DNA from: Collybia mongolica
Lineage: Eukaryota; Basidiomycota; Agaricomycetes; Agaricales; Clitocybaceae
Length of the DNA: 64,000 nucleotides
Assembly: GCA_013420905.1 (NCBI GenBank)
Contig: JAAXNY010000008.1
Coordinates: forward strand, 1,860,001-1,924,000
Reading direction: 5' to 3'
The notes beneath the pieces were generated by a model, which worked only from the letters and a program-made list of their open reading frames with translations, did no database searches and was not told the DNA's origin. A program made the translations under genes and the position numbers. Positions 1 through 10,648 of this stretch are shown here, piece by piece; position 1 is the first letter of the stretch, and every line of letters starts with the position of its first letter.

Positions 1-299
1 AAAGCACCACATACTATCTTGGTTCCATTGGCACACAGCTGTAAAGCAGGTTAGGGGATAAAAGGTTTATGGTGTGTTGGATGACACAGTAAAAAAAGAA
101 GTCATGTTTAGTTGGTTCCTAGTCTAAAATTTCGACATAGTTGGGGAAAAGTCCTATATATATATCTGTCTATATTAAAGTACTACGGCCGTGTGAATTG
201 ATTGTGACTAATCCTGACTAAGCGCTGACTAAGTCTGACAAAGCAGCAAAAAAGTTGTCTTATAAGTAGAGTGCTGACTAAGGATGACAAAGCAAGAAA

Positions 300-2224
300 A
301 ATTGTTAAAGTCACATGCTATGTCACCTGCTCAAATCACCTGCTCAAATCACCTGCTCAAACCAGCTCAAGTCACCTGCCTCAAAACACAACATAACCAC
401 CACATCACATGACCTCCAAAGCGCACAAAGTCAATAAATATTAACCCATCTGTATGCACACTTCCTCATAAATTTCAGATGCTCAAACTATTTTATGAAA
501 AATACATTCAAATGGTGCTACTGCTCATGAAATTACAGACAGACAAAAATGAAAATGACTTTTACCTGACCAATTCTGCTATAAAACCTTTAATTCACAC
601 AATATATTCCAAACAAACCCTATTTTAATTACATCATATTGCATTATATTTATTTAAAAAAAATGTTCTATCCAGGTCATGATCACATGCTAAGTCACCT
701 GCCTCAAAACAAACATAATCACCTGCTTTACAGCACAGGATAACCACAACTAAAGTGGACTAAAGTCAACAAATATTATCTGTTATCCTTAACTTATTTG
801 TGTGTATATCCTGCCTGACAAGTTTCAGATGCTCAACTAAAACAGTAAAATAGGTATTTAAATGGTGCTACTGCTTATAAAATTACAAATCAAGAATATA
901 CAGACAAACATGGAAATGACTTTACCTAATCAATTCTGCCATCAAGCCTTTAATCAATGCAATGTATTCTGAGATTACAAATCCTGTTTTAAAACCTGAT
1001 ACATTATACACTAAAAAAAACTCTCTTTCCACCAAATACAATGATATAAACTCTTCCAAAATACTGGAAATAATTCCTGGAAATGCTAAGGTATGCATAC
1101 CACATTATAAATTCTGTTGCATATGACAGAATTGATGGAGCCACAGCATGTACCCCAATGAATACTTAAGCCCTATTCATGGATCATCACTACCTCTTTC
1201 TAAGCTTATATTTAAAGCAACTGGAATCCAATGCAAATCATTAAGTGAAATAGTATAATTGATTTCAAGAACTTTGAATAGAACTGATATTTGTTAAATT
1301 AAGCCAATATCAATCACCCTTCTATGCTGGATTATGTATGGCAACTAACAAATATGGTAGGACAATAACTACACAATGTTGGATCTGACCTTAGACTATT
1401 TGTATCCACAGTTTTGGGTTACAGTTCAACCAAGTTATGTATATATGATTGTTTATCTACAGAGGGGAAATATGGACATAAATATAGCAATAACACAAAT
1501 ATGGATGTGCAAGAGTAGGTTTGTAAGATCTGGAAGACAGGATAAAATAGGATATGACAATAATGCATAGGGTGGTTGACTAACTGCTGGATTTGTCACC
1601 TGCTCAAGTCACCTGCTTAAGTCACCCTTAATTACCACAATAAATTCTAACATTACATATCTTGCTTTAAAAACTAATACATTATATATTTAAAAAAAAA
1701 TCTATCCAGGTAACATGCTAAGACACATACTAATCACCTGATCTGCAACACCACATCACATGACCTCCAAAGCGGACTAAGTCAACAAATAACAAACAAT
1801 ACCTATTAACCTTAAGCTGCCTCATAAATTTCAGATGCTCAAACTGGAAAAAAAAAAGTATTTAAATGGTGCCACTACCCATAAAATTACAAATCAAAGT
1901 AGAACATGGAAAGCATGCAGATAAAAATGGAAATGAGTTTATCTGAGCAATTTGGTTGTTAATCCATAAATTAACATAAAATGTTCTAACACTACAAAGC
2001 CTGCTTTAAAATCTGATACATTCTATTTTGAAAAAATTACTCTCTGTCTAACCCTATCTTTAGAACAATAGGAATCCAGTGCAAATGAGTAAGGGAAATA
2101 GTAATACATGGTTGAGAGAAATATTATAGGTAGAAGAAACATTGATTCCAAGGATTTTGAATAGAGCTGATCCCTATCAAATTAGAGCAATAACAACTAA
2201 CTTTTCACATAATAATTTGCAAAT
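300..2224 (+). repeat. Decayed tandem copies of a Helitron helicase segment
   Basis: AT-rich sequence without an open gene. Blocks at about 480-650, 830-1020 and 1830-2040 align by eye to one another and to 2400-2620, where the same sequence encodes the C-terminal part of a Helitron helicase. 1021-1160 aligns to 2632-2790, and 1330-1400 aligns to the helicase C-terminal segment at 3060-3130. Before each copy comes a leader with repeated TCACCTGC and the words ACATGACCTCCAAAGC and CAACAAATA. The simplest reading is at least three head-to-tail fragments of one Helitron 3' region, too mutated to code. The order of events is inferred. Confidence 0.55.
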
Positions 2225-3200
2225 GTGATAGGAATTGACTACACAATATTGGACAGCATTGTTGCCTTTGATGCAGTCAACTGGCTATTCCAAAATATTA
2301 GAGGAGATGATAGAGCCTTTGGTAGGCTAATTATAGTATTTGATGGTGGAGACTGTGGGTGCCTGTCTTATGCACTCCCCACTGTGGGGATGAACTTCAA
2401 ATACTCAAACTAAAGAAAAATCTGTACTTATATGGTGTTACTAATGATAAAATGAGACTTTCCAAATGGCAAATCGAAATTGGCCATGGGAAGCTTACAG
2501 ATGGCAATGGAAATGTCACCTTACCTAGCCACTTTTATGATGCTGAGAATACTGTGGAGTCTCTAACTGACACATTATATCCTGACATTGGAAACCCTGT
2601 TCTAAAACCTGATACATTTTACCCTGAGAGAGCTATTCTTTCTGCCAGAAATGGTGATGTTGACTCTCTCAATAAAAAAGTACTGGATATGTTTCCTGGA
2701 GATGGCAAGATGTACCACAGTGCAGATTGTATTGCATATGAAGGAATTGATGGAGCTGAAGCAATATACCCTGTTGAATATCTGAATGTTATCAATGCAT
2801 CAGGGCTACCTCTATCTATGTAAGCTAACTTAAAAAGTGGGGTGCCATGTAATGATATTGCACAATTTGAACACAGTTGATAGTCTTTATAATGGGTCAA
2901 GGGAAATAATAACATGGACAAGCAACCATATTGTAGAAGTATGGTTAATTGGGAGGCAAAATGATAGGCATAAAGAAATTATCTCAAGATTCCAAATGAT
3001 GCCATCTAATAGCCTGATAGCTTTTAAATTGGCATGGTCACAACTGCTTTTATAGCTGGGATTCTGTATGACAATTAACCAATATCAAGGGCACTGATTA
3101 CACCAAGTTGGACTTGACTTTAGATCTCCTGTAGTTATACATGGGCAGTTTTATATTGTGATTTCACAGGTAATATTGGTACATGGAATCAAAGCTATGT
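2225..3200 (+). pseudogene. Helitron Pif1-like helicase, C-terminal fragment with frameshifts
   Basis: Two overlapping open stretches (2225-2413 and 2359-2823) plus 2837-3055 read, across frameshifts, as the C-terminal half of the Pif1-type helicase fused to Rep in Helitron transposons. Visible landmarks are AVNWLFQNIRGDD followed by a damaged GGDFRQ-type motif, YPVEYLNVINASGLPLS, MILHNLNTVDSLYNGSREI, and a last segment near 3075-3170 with a TINQ-like start and an HGQFYIVIS stretch matching the family's HGQLYVALSR. Such helicases unwind DNA during rolling-circle transposition. No Rep/HUH nuclease domain is seen. Stops and shifts make this a dead fragment, though it is the least decayed of the copies here. 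Family assignment rests on recognised motifs, not a search. Confidence 0.72.
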
Positions 3201-3359
3201 ATGATACCAAATACTGTAGACAATAGGGTCACTTTAACAGTAAAGATGTTCCTTTGGAGTAGAAGTATTATATGGATTATGATTTGAATAGGGAAAAAAG
3301 CCTACATCCAAAATATTGAAATTGAACATAGAATAAAGTATTGAGACTAAGATGGGGGT

Positions 3360-3378
3360 CTGGGGGCAGAGCCCCCAG
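3360..3378. repeat. GC-rich perfect stem-loop downstream of the Helitron remnant
   Basis: An 8-bp perfect inverted repeat (CTGGGGGC, 3-nt loop AGA, GCCCCCAG) in otherwise AT-rich DNA, about 190 bp past the helicase remnant and on the side where a Helitron 3' end would lie. Helitrons carry a GC-rich hairpin just before a CTRR terminus, and CTGA occurs at 3383-3386. The assignment as a Helitron end is a guess; the hairpin itself is certain. Confidence 0.35.
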
Positions 3379-3459
3379 CAAGCTGAAGGTTACGTGGTAG
3401 AGCCATGGGTGAGTGTAGCAGTGCCGTGGCGTAGCCACAGGCCATAAGCTTGTCCTATA

Positions 3460-5067
3460 CAGTGGCTCAAAAAACTGCCCCAATGTTTGTACATTTTTGA
3501 AAGATCAATATGGTATGAAGTGCTGACATAAGCAGGGGACCTGGGGTAATTATGTAAGATACTATGACATCGTGGCTTTCCAATGGACCCTGGATCATGT
3601 GATTTGGATCAAAACCCATTAAGCTATAGGCCAAACAAAATGATTACTCATTGGGGCAGTTTTTTGACCCTCTATTAATTTTCTATCTAATACTTTGTAT
3701 GACCACCTTTTGCCTTTATAACTGCTTGTATCCGCCTGGGCATACTTTCTATCAGGTTTTGGCATACCTCTGGTGGAATTTCACCCCACTCTTCAGCCAA
3801 TCTATCCCACAACTCATGTACTCCTTTGGGTGGTGTCGGATATTCTTTAAGACGGCGCTTGAGATGTTCCCAAAGGTGTTCTATTGGATTCATGTCAGGG
3901 GATTGGGCAGGCCAGCCAAGGACTTGAATGTTGTTGTCTTCAAACCACTGTGTGGCCAGTCCAGATGTGTGTTTGGGGTCGTTATCTTGCTGAAAGTAGC
4001 GCTCGCCATCCACCATTTCCAACTTCTCAAAACTTTCCTGAACTCCACTCTCCAAAATTTCACAGTATTGAACCTTGTCCATGTTCCCCTGCACCTCTAT
4101 GAGCTTTCCCACTCCATTCCACCCCATACAACCCCATACCATGAGGTTTCCTCCTCCTCCATGTTTGACAGTAGGTGATGTTGTTCTATCAGATGGTGGT
4201 TCTCCCCTTTGTTTCCAGACATAAACCTTTCCATCTGACCCAATCCTATTGATTTTGGTCTCATCTGTCCATAGAACCCTTTTCCAGTCCTCCACAGTCC
4301 AGCTTTCATGATATTTTGCAAACTGGAGACGCCGGATGCGATGGGCTCGTTTGAGAAGAGGAGCTTTCCTCTTTGTAGCAGCATAAAATTGATTTTCCTT
4401 GAGTGCATTTCTGACTGTCTGGGGTGTGACAGGATTGGGGATGATGCCATTGATGAATTGGGTAGCCTGAACTGCATTATCAAGCTTCCCTGACTTGATT
4501 TGACGAATAATTGACTGTTTGTCACGAACAGACAGCTTGGAGGGGCGGCCACCAAGGTTGTTTTCTTTGTTTCCATCCACATCTTTGCTGATCCTACTGA
4601 TGGTACCCTTCCCTAGACCAGTTTTCTCCTTGATTTGACGCTGAGAATAGCCCTCATTGAGGAGAGAAACAACAGTATTGTGCTGAGCAGTAGAAATGGC
4701 TTTCATGATGGTGGTAAGAGGTCAAGAAGATGATTGAACCAATTCCAACATGTCAAATTGATACAAATAAAGTCACATGACATTGTTTATTCTTCCCACA
4801 GTCCATAATGTTCTTGCATTGGATCATAAATGCCAGAATAATGGAAAATAAGATAAGGGTCAAAAAACTGCCCCAATAAGTAACCATTTTGTTTGGCTTA
4901 TAGCTTAATGGATATTGATCCAAATCACATGATCCAGGGTCCATTGGAAAGCCACGATGTCATAGTATCTTACATAATTACCCCAGGTCCCCTGCTTATG
5001 TCAGCACTTCATACCATATTGATCTTTCAAAAATGTACAAACATTGGGGCAGTTTTTTGAGCCACTG
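3460..5067 (-). mobile_element. Tc1/mariner element, copy 1 (1,608 bp, TA target duplication)
   Basis: Starts with CAGTGGCTCAAAAAACTG and ends with its reverse complement. It is flanked by TA dinucleotides at 3458-3459 and 5068-5069, the target duplication of Tc1/mariner elements. The terminal inverted repeats are about 210 bp. Within each, the outer motif CAAAAAACTGCCCCAATG recurs near the inner edge (around 3647-3674 and 4858-4876), an IR/DR arrangement as in Sleeping Beauty-type elements. A single intact transposase gene lies between. A second copy, in the opposite orientation, is at 52483-54090; only one base difference was found by eye. Confidence 0.95.
3687..4706 (-). CDS. Tc1-family DD34E transposase (intact)
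   Basis: 339 residues, a full-length Tc1 transposase. It would bind the element's inverted repeats and carry out cut-and-paste insertion at TA. Residues about 1-125 hold two helix-turn-helix units (QRQIKEKTGLGKGTISRI in the first) with a GGRPSKLS linker. The catalytic core has WTDETKIN (first Asp), QQDNDPKHTS (second Asp) and SPDMNPIEHLW (Glu), with 34 residues between second Asp and Glu by count. The HGGGGNLMVWGCM loop is typical. It ends in GGHTKY. The start ATG gives the usual N-terminus and no intron is needed. The only residue difference from the copy at 52844-53863 is Arg to His in the RAHRIRR stretch. Intact coding and near-identical copies suggest recent or current activity. Confidence 0.95.
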   Translation of the reverse strand: MKAISTAQHNTVVSLLNEGYSQRQIKEKTGLGKGTISRISKDVDGNKENNLGGRPSKLSVRDKQSIIRQIKSGKLDNAVQATQFINGIIPNPVTPQTVRNALKENQFYAATKRKAPLLKRAHRIRRLQFAKYHESWTVEDWKRVLWTDETKINRIGSDGKVYVWKQRGEPPSDRTTSPTVKHGGGGNLMVWGCMGWNGVGKLIEVQGNMDKVQYCEILESGVQESFEKLEMVDGERYFQQDNDPKHTSGLATQWFEDNNIQVLGWPAQSPDMNPIEHLWEHLKRRLKEYPTPPKGVHELWDRLAEEWGEIPPEVCQNLIESMPRRIQAVIKAKGGHTKY

Positions 5068-5684
5068 TACATTAAAACAGCTGGGTGTTTTGACCCTAGC
5101 TTTGCTGACCTAATATTTGCTTTGCTGACTAAAAATATGACTAATCAGAAAAAGATGACAAATATTGAACAGATGCCTGAAACAGAAGCAGGCAGCATTT
5201 GCCATCAGACACATCATTTAGTCATGTGACCAAAAAGCGTCCAGCATCAAATTTGTAAAATGTGTGCCCTCAGACTTCTAACTACTAGCTCATGTGTCCA
5301 TTTGTTGCTGGGATTTGGAAGTGGTGTCATTTTCTTTCTCCCCTCTCATAGAACATTCTGGAAAGGTCAAATCAATTAAATAAAGTTTCATGGCCATAGC
5401 CTATTGATTACAAAATACTTATCAAAGCATGCATAATAGTTTTGAGGCTCAATTGAGGTATACAGGGAAATATATAAGATTGTGTGCAATCTAGAGAGTG
5501 CCTTGATTGTAGGCAGGAACATATCACATGTATTTGTTATGAGACTAATTACCATCTCATTTACAAAACCAAAAGCCATAATCATGATTCATCATCTATT
5601 CTTGCCACAGTAAAAATAAGAATGAAGCAGATGGAGTATTTTGTTGTAAATTCCAATTTTACAGTTGTTCCTTAGAGTGGTATG

Positions 5685-6023
5685 AGGCCCCTGGAAGCTC
5701 CCCTATATGTTTGGAGAAGTTTTTCACCAGAATGGGCCTTAAATCCACTATATGGGCCAGGGCTTATATCATAAAACATATTTAGTGCTTTTTGAGGATT
5801 GTGAATCTGGGCTCTGGCTCTTCTCAAACTGAAACAGATCAAATGAACCAGTGACCCATTACTTGAAAAAAATCCTTAAGGAAGGTTTGAAATCTGCTAT
5901 ATTTAGGCCAAGGATTTTGCCAGAATCACTCAGATCTACTATTTTGGGCTGGAAAAATCATCATTTTGGGAGTCTCAAATCCACAAAAATTTCCCAAACA
6001 TATAGGGGAGCTTCCAGGGGCCT
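5685..6023. mobile_element. Short non-autonomous hAT-like element (MITE, 339 bp)
   Basis: Perfect terminal inverted repeats of about 30 bp starting AGGCCCCTGGAAGCTCC (5685-5714 and 5994-6023), flanked by an exact 8-bp direct repeat GTGGTATG (5677-5684 and 6024-6031). There is no open reading frame of note. An 8-bp target duplication fits the hAT superfamily, although the terminal AGG is less typical than the TAGGG end of the 24.1-kb element. The interior has two similar GGGCC..AAATC stretches facing each other, so the whole element is partly palindromic. Confidence 0.82.
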
Positions 6024-6031
6024 GTGGTATG

Positions 6032-7030
6032 GGGGAAAAAAAAACAATGCCATTTGTGGCCAACTGCAATCCACACTCCAGTAACTATATATCTGGAACT
6101 CCCTTTATATATTTGTGTAAATATTATTTGCCCTCAGAATGGACAAGCCACCCCCCCGTGCCAAAGGCATGGGTAGTAAGCTTGTTGTGTAAAAATCAGC
6201 TCATAGTTAGTGGGGGTGGGCAATGCTTAGTAATATCGCGTGCTGATGCAAATAGCCGCTGGTAAATAAACTTAATCGGACCGTAAATAGACTAACAAAT
6301 TCACTGGAGAGAATGGTTTTACATTTTCCAGCTTCCACAATCACTTTAAACACTCAATTCAAAGACAAACTAACTCAGAATTCTACTTCCAACAAAATGT
6401 TAAATACAGAGCTTTTGAAATCTTTTTTTTTTGTAGAGAAGTCATGCCAAGCAGGGCTGTTCTGAGACATTGCTGCAACATCCAGAAAATCTGGATTTAA
6501 TAAGTTGTAGTCTTGATGTGTAAGAACAAGATTGACCAATGACTCAAGACCTAAAAATGAGCCTCTGAGGATATAAAGTTAAAGGATTATTTGCAAGTGT
6601 CTACTTTGTTTTTGACTTTATAAGATAGTGGTTCAATAAAATGTATATCTGTATTCAGAAACATATTATCCTAGTGTACATATATGGAAAAGTTTCACTA
6701 ATGGTATGAGAGGCAGCAGTAAGTATCTGCAAAATGCATTCCACATGCACTCGTGTGTGCCGCAGTGCATGCACATGATCATCATGGCACAGCCACATTT
6801 AAATTAGCCAATCAGCAGCTCCTGCCATGCCAATGCTTTCCAACTGCCTGAACAGTGGAAATCCTTAATAAATATAAAGCATGGACTTTATTATAAAGGA
6901 CCTACAGCCCCCAGTGTGTGTTAAGCACTGGAATATACACCAGAAGAGCTGTGGGTCACCAAACTTAGCTGAATTATTAATGAATTTAATTTAATCTTTT
7001 TATTTATCTATTTATTTATTTTTTGGGTCA
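6032..7030. other. AT-rich stretch without a recognised gene
   Basis: No coding region, RNA gene or element boundary that I can support. It contains A/T-rich runs and one GC-richer patch near 6735-6960 with CCAAT-like and TATA-like words, which could be part of an old LTR or promoter. That is not established. Confidence 0.4.
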
Positions 7031-7036
7031 AATAAT

Positions 7037-7211
7037 AATATATATATATATATATATATATATTTTTTTGGTCATATAATAATATTAAGCACATGTGGGT
7101 TTGACCCAGCTACATGCGGGCATAAACACCTATTTTTTTTTTTTTTTGGTCAAATAATATTAAGCACATGTGGGTTTGACCCAGCTACATGCGGGCATAG
7201 ACACCTATTAC
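7037..7211. repeat. (AT)n microsatellite followed by a duplicated unit of about 75 bp
   Basis: An alternating AT tract at about 7037-7062 runs into T-runs. Then two near-identical copies of a unit holding GCACATGTGGGTTTGACCC and AGCTACATGCGGGCAT occur in tandem, about 7063-7133 and 7134-7211, each led by a poly-T run. The second copy differs by only a few bases, so the duplication is fairly recent. Confidence 0.8.
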
Positions 7212-7269
7212 CACTAAGTAATCTGTAATGAGCCATCAGGGTGGAGCTGTACACTAAGTTGCTCTCCAG

Positions 7270-8085
7270 GTCATATTACTGGTCTAGACTGAGGATACCT
7301 GCAGTCCAATGGTATTGTACTGTACCATGTCTGAACCTCCCAATGCCTTAAAGGTTTGCCTTCGCTTGTCGGGGCATGGTCCCCTCCCTTCATGTTGGTA
7401 CCCCGTTCCACTCCCCCCCTGGTATTTTCAGGGCGCCCTGGAAACCCATTACTCCCCCCCAGTGTCAAAGATAAATGTCCAAACTAAATGAACAACCCAT
7501 ACCTCAAACCTGCTCCCCCTCTCCTGAATCCCCCCTATTACTTTCCCCCCTGTTCCACACCGCTCTCCCAAAGCAATGACTCCCCTCATAATGAGGCCGC
7601 CAAATCCCACCATTGGTCGATAAACTGACATTCTCCCCAAGAGGTGTGCTCTGTGCAGGGACAGTAGCTGATTGGGGGCCAGACCCCTTCCTCCTTTTGT
7701 ATTTGGGTGTAGTGGTTAAGCGAGTATGAATAAATCGTCGAGAATGTTGGCGGTGACGCCCCCTAAGGATCTGCACAAAGCAGAGTACTAGAGTTGTGGT
7801 GTCCTCATGTGGCCTGGTAGTTGATGAGGTGGATGTGAATGGATTAGTGAAGCCCCCAGTACAGGCAAGATGAGATGACCCTGCAGATAGTCAGGATCAG
7901 CTCTGATAAGTTAAAAATTTGGATATGGTATAAAAGGATGGTGGCCCAGGCCAAAAGAGTGGTCTGATGAAAGGCGATGTCGATTAGGGATGAGGTGTTA
8001 GGTAGTTTAGGGACAACCTAGTGCAGGAGGGATGAATTCCCATGGTCGGATGGTGGTGGTAAAAGATCAAGAAGCGTCGCCAGAA
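7270..8085 (-). repeat. Dispersed C/G-rich repeat, possibly a LINE 5' region
   Basis: This block is clearly more GC-rich than its neighbours and has long C-runs on the plus strand. Its outer 100 bp (about 7976-8076) recur in inverted orientation at about 49250-49352, so it is part of a repeat family. Read on the minus strand it begins with a CTTCTTGATCTTTTACCACC segment resembling the first bases of the Tad-type LINE at 58.5 kb (CTCTTGACTTGTTACCAC). It then carries short open stretches (7504-7776) without recognisable domains. A 5' UTR plus start of ORF1 of a related LINE is my best guess. Confidence 0.35.
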
Positions 8086-8714
8086 GCTTATTTAAAACAT
8101 ATTTGAAATTTTCTCACATTATTCTCACATTTCGCTGGCCTACATTTCCCTTGTAGAGATATTCCAACATATTCCAAATACTCTGATATAACACTGATGG
8201 TAGAATTCAAGGCTGTTTTGTTACACAACAAAATGAGACTCAGGATGTTTTTGACTTTGATGCATGTGGCAGCTTCACATGTAGTTGTGCACATCTTGGC
8301 TACAATTAACTAAATGATCTAATGACAGATATGAGACATGCAGCCCTCAGAGTAATGTAATTCACCAGACAACTGCATGCTTTTTGAATATTTTTGACTT
8401 TATGTAATAAAAACGTCATATTTTTATATATTTGAGCTTGGAGTATCTGTCCAAACATGTCAGATACATGTGAAAACAAGCACCATATTAAAATGGTGTG
8501 GTATATCATTTACAATAAGTATTTCCATGGAGGGCCTTGGAGCCCAAATTTCAGCTGTGATCACCAGTCAATCAGTCACTTTGGTTACCAAGCCAAAAAA
8601 GTCCAGACCCTATCACAACATCCATCATTTCACTATCTCTTATTGAAACACCCATCTCTAAAGTATCCTACATCCCCCTCTTCACCATTATGACTCATGG
8701 AAAGGTCCAGGCAT

Positions 8715-8957
8715 CTCTGCTGCTAATAGAGACAGTAAACTTGCTGCTGCATTAGCAGTATACCAACTTTCAAACTCCAAACCTGCTATCAGGAGCTTAG
8801 CTAAGTCTTTTGATGTTGCACCTTCTACACTCCAAGGCTGGCTTGGTGGTGCTCAGCCACAATCAGTGGAGATGGGGTCTTGTTGCCATCTCAGTGAGAC
8901 TGAAACTCAGGTCCTTGCTGACCATGCTGGACACATGCAGGATTTGAAGTTTCCACT
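8715..8957 (+). pseudogene. Pogo/CENP-B-like transposase remnant, N-terminal part
   Basis: An open stretch from about 8720 reads with LAAALAVYQLSNSKPAIRSL, then AKSFDVAPSTLQGWLGG, then LSETETQVLADHAGHMQDLK. This is the helix-turn-helix followed by the CENP-B-type second DNA-binding domain of pogo/Fot1/Tigger-like transposases, which bind element ends and insert at TA. The reading continues in frame across the LINE insertion at 8973-9653, resuming at 9654 and decaying through 10006 with several stops. No DDE catalytic core is preserved. The same segment recurs at 22432-22785. Recognition is by motif only. Confidence 0.55.
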
Positions 8958-8972
8958 GATTACAAGTCCTTA
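8958..8972 (+). repeat. Target-site duplication, left copy
   Basis: GATTACAAGTCCTTA, repeated exactly at 9654-9668 after the LINE poly-A tail. A 15-bp perfect duplication is the size expected for target-primed reverse transcription. Confidence 0.95.
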
Positions 8973-9653
8973 ACCTCAACACGCGTCGAGGTGGGGGGGG
9001 CACTGGTTATATCTGCTGACTTCGCTAGGAGCGGGGCAGTCACACGCATGCTTGGTGGCTGGAAGTCCCTATTCCAGTCCTCAAAGTACATTGGCAAGAA
9101 CTTCCTCCCTCTCTATGAGAAGAAGGACACCCCACTCACTCCAACCCATGTCAATAGTGGGCCCTGGATGCGTAAGACTGGACATAGTCATGGTCTCACT
9201 GCACGCTTAACATGCTGTGTAACTGGACATGCCCCCATAGGGACATTCCGATCTTGGTTCTTCCCCGAAGAGCCCACAGCCTGTAGGTGCGGATTCCCTA
9301 TGGAATCTGTGCCACACGTACTTCGCCACTGCCCGTCTCACACACGGGAAACACCCCCAAAACAACAGCTGCTGTACAAGTGGCTGGTGGATTTCCTTGA
9401 TGCGAACGAGACTGCATCGTGGTGGGGGGCCAACCCCCTGGTGTAGCTTGACCCTTACCGGTCTGCGTAAAATGGGTCTTTGACCTGCGACACTCCTGGT
9501 GTGACTTCGGCCACCCTGGGACACCTCAGCTTGATGGCGCTTTGTCTTTCGTCCCCTCCACCCTCTATCCCATAATTACTTTGCGAAGTGAGCAACGCAT
9601 GTATTAGGTACGATCGCTATATAAAATGTTGAAACAAAAAAAAAAAAAAAAAA
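8973..9653 (+). mobile_element. 5'-truncated Tad-type LINE copy with poly-A tail
   Basis: A 681-bp insertion flanked by the perfect 15-bp duplication GATTACAAGTCCTTA and ending in a poly-A run (about 9636-9653). The 3' untranslated end, CATGTATTAGGTAC followed by ATATAAAATGTTGAA, matches the 3' end of the large LINE at 51.56 kb, so both belong to one family or sister subfamilies. Only the C-terminal end of ORF2 is retained. The insertion sits inside the pogo-like remnant. Confidence 0.93.
8991..9446 (+). pseudogene. LINE ORF2 C-terminus (RNase H end and Cys-rich tail)
   Basis: An open 151-residue stretch with TRMLGGWKSLFQSSKYIGKN, THVNSGPWMRKTGHSHGLTA and a Cys-rich end CRCGFPMESVPHVLRHC. 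It matches the region after the reverse transcriptase in fungal Tad/R1-type LINE ORF2 proteins: the end of the RNase H-like domain plus a CCHC-type tail. It lacks endonuclease and reverse transcriptase because of 5' truncation, so it cannot move itself. The first residues up to about position 15 may belong to the insertion junction. Confidence 0.7.
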
Positions 9654-10006
9654 GATTACAAGTCCTTATGTTTACATAAGTAACTCGTTCATCATCCTGG
9701 GTTTGCGGGGAAAATTCAGCATACCCAACAAGATCCAGTGTTGTTTTTCCCACGGTTAGTAAGTTTGAAGTGTTCCGAGATTTCATTAGAACATGATCAG
9801 TAAACATTTTGAAGTACATTAGTAAGACTTTGTAGTCATGGAAATATTTTTCTAACTGTGGGAAGCAAAATTAGCTGATGTGCGGATTTTGAGCAAAAAA
9901 GGCAACTGCTAACATGGACTGCATTTAACAATATAAATTCAAATTAATTGGTCTTTTTCTTGGGATATCTCAAGAATTAATTAATAACTGTCCACTGCAT
10001 AATCAT
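9654..10006 (+). pseudogene. Pogo-like transposase remnant, continuation after the LINE
   Basis: Continues the open frame of 8715-8957 (ITSPYVYISNSFIILGL) and then decays with stops and frameshifts. About 350 bp align with 22432-22785 at roughly 85-90% by eye. Both copies stop resembling each other at the same point, the word AATCATGC, where this copy runs into a near-perfect palindrome and the other into Crypton-like sequence. Confidence 0.5.
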
Positions 10007-10062
10007 GCTTACGTTTGTCAACTATGTTGTTAGCTCTAACAGCATAGTTGACAAACGTAAGC
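10007..10062. repeat. Near-perfect 56-bp palindrome (27-bp stem)
   Basis: GCTTACGTTTGTCAACTATG at 10007-10026 is the exact reverse complement of 10043-10062. The centre continues to pair with one T/G mismatch down to a 2-nt loop. As DNA it can extrude a cruciform; as RNA it would form a 27-bp hairpin. It sits exactly at the edge of the pogo-like repeat. Confidence 0.95.
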
Positions 10063-10648
10063 ACAATTACAAGAGGCTTGTTCCGCTTTGGGTCAAACTT
10101 TTCCCACAATACAAAATCTCGCATATCTCCACAACAACAAGACCTATGGACACAATTTAAATTGCTACTACTAGATATGGTGAGGGGCTACCCAATGTAG
10201 ATATTTACATGTATTTGTATTTGCTTGTACACCCTCAAACATTATGATCAAAAGCAGCTCTCTCACTACAAGCATGTTACAAATCAATATCAAGTTTGTA
10301 TATGACTTTGCCACATAGCTAGCCAAACAAACAATAACATCAAAGTTCCCACAATATAAATCATTGCATATCTCAACAACAAGGCTTATGGATGTAATTT
10401 AAATTGCTAGTATTAGATATGGTGAAGTAGTACCTCATGTATATGTTTGTATGTGTTTGTATGTGTTTCTATTTTTCTAAACCTCATCAACAACAAATTT
10501 CTTGCTACATATTGTAAATGAATACTGTCTGTATATCATTTCACCACACATCTGGCCAAACAAACAATAATACTAAAGAAATTTCCCACAATATAGATGA
10601 TGCATATCTCAGCAAATACAAAGCTGATGGACATGCTACTACTACATA

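Noticed and set aside
4097..4582. 161-codon frame overlapping the Tc1 transposase (also at 52968-53453)
   Set aside because: Shifted-frame shadow of the transposase with no independent features, present in both copies only because the copies are identical.
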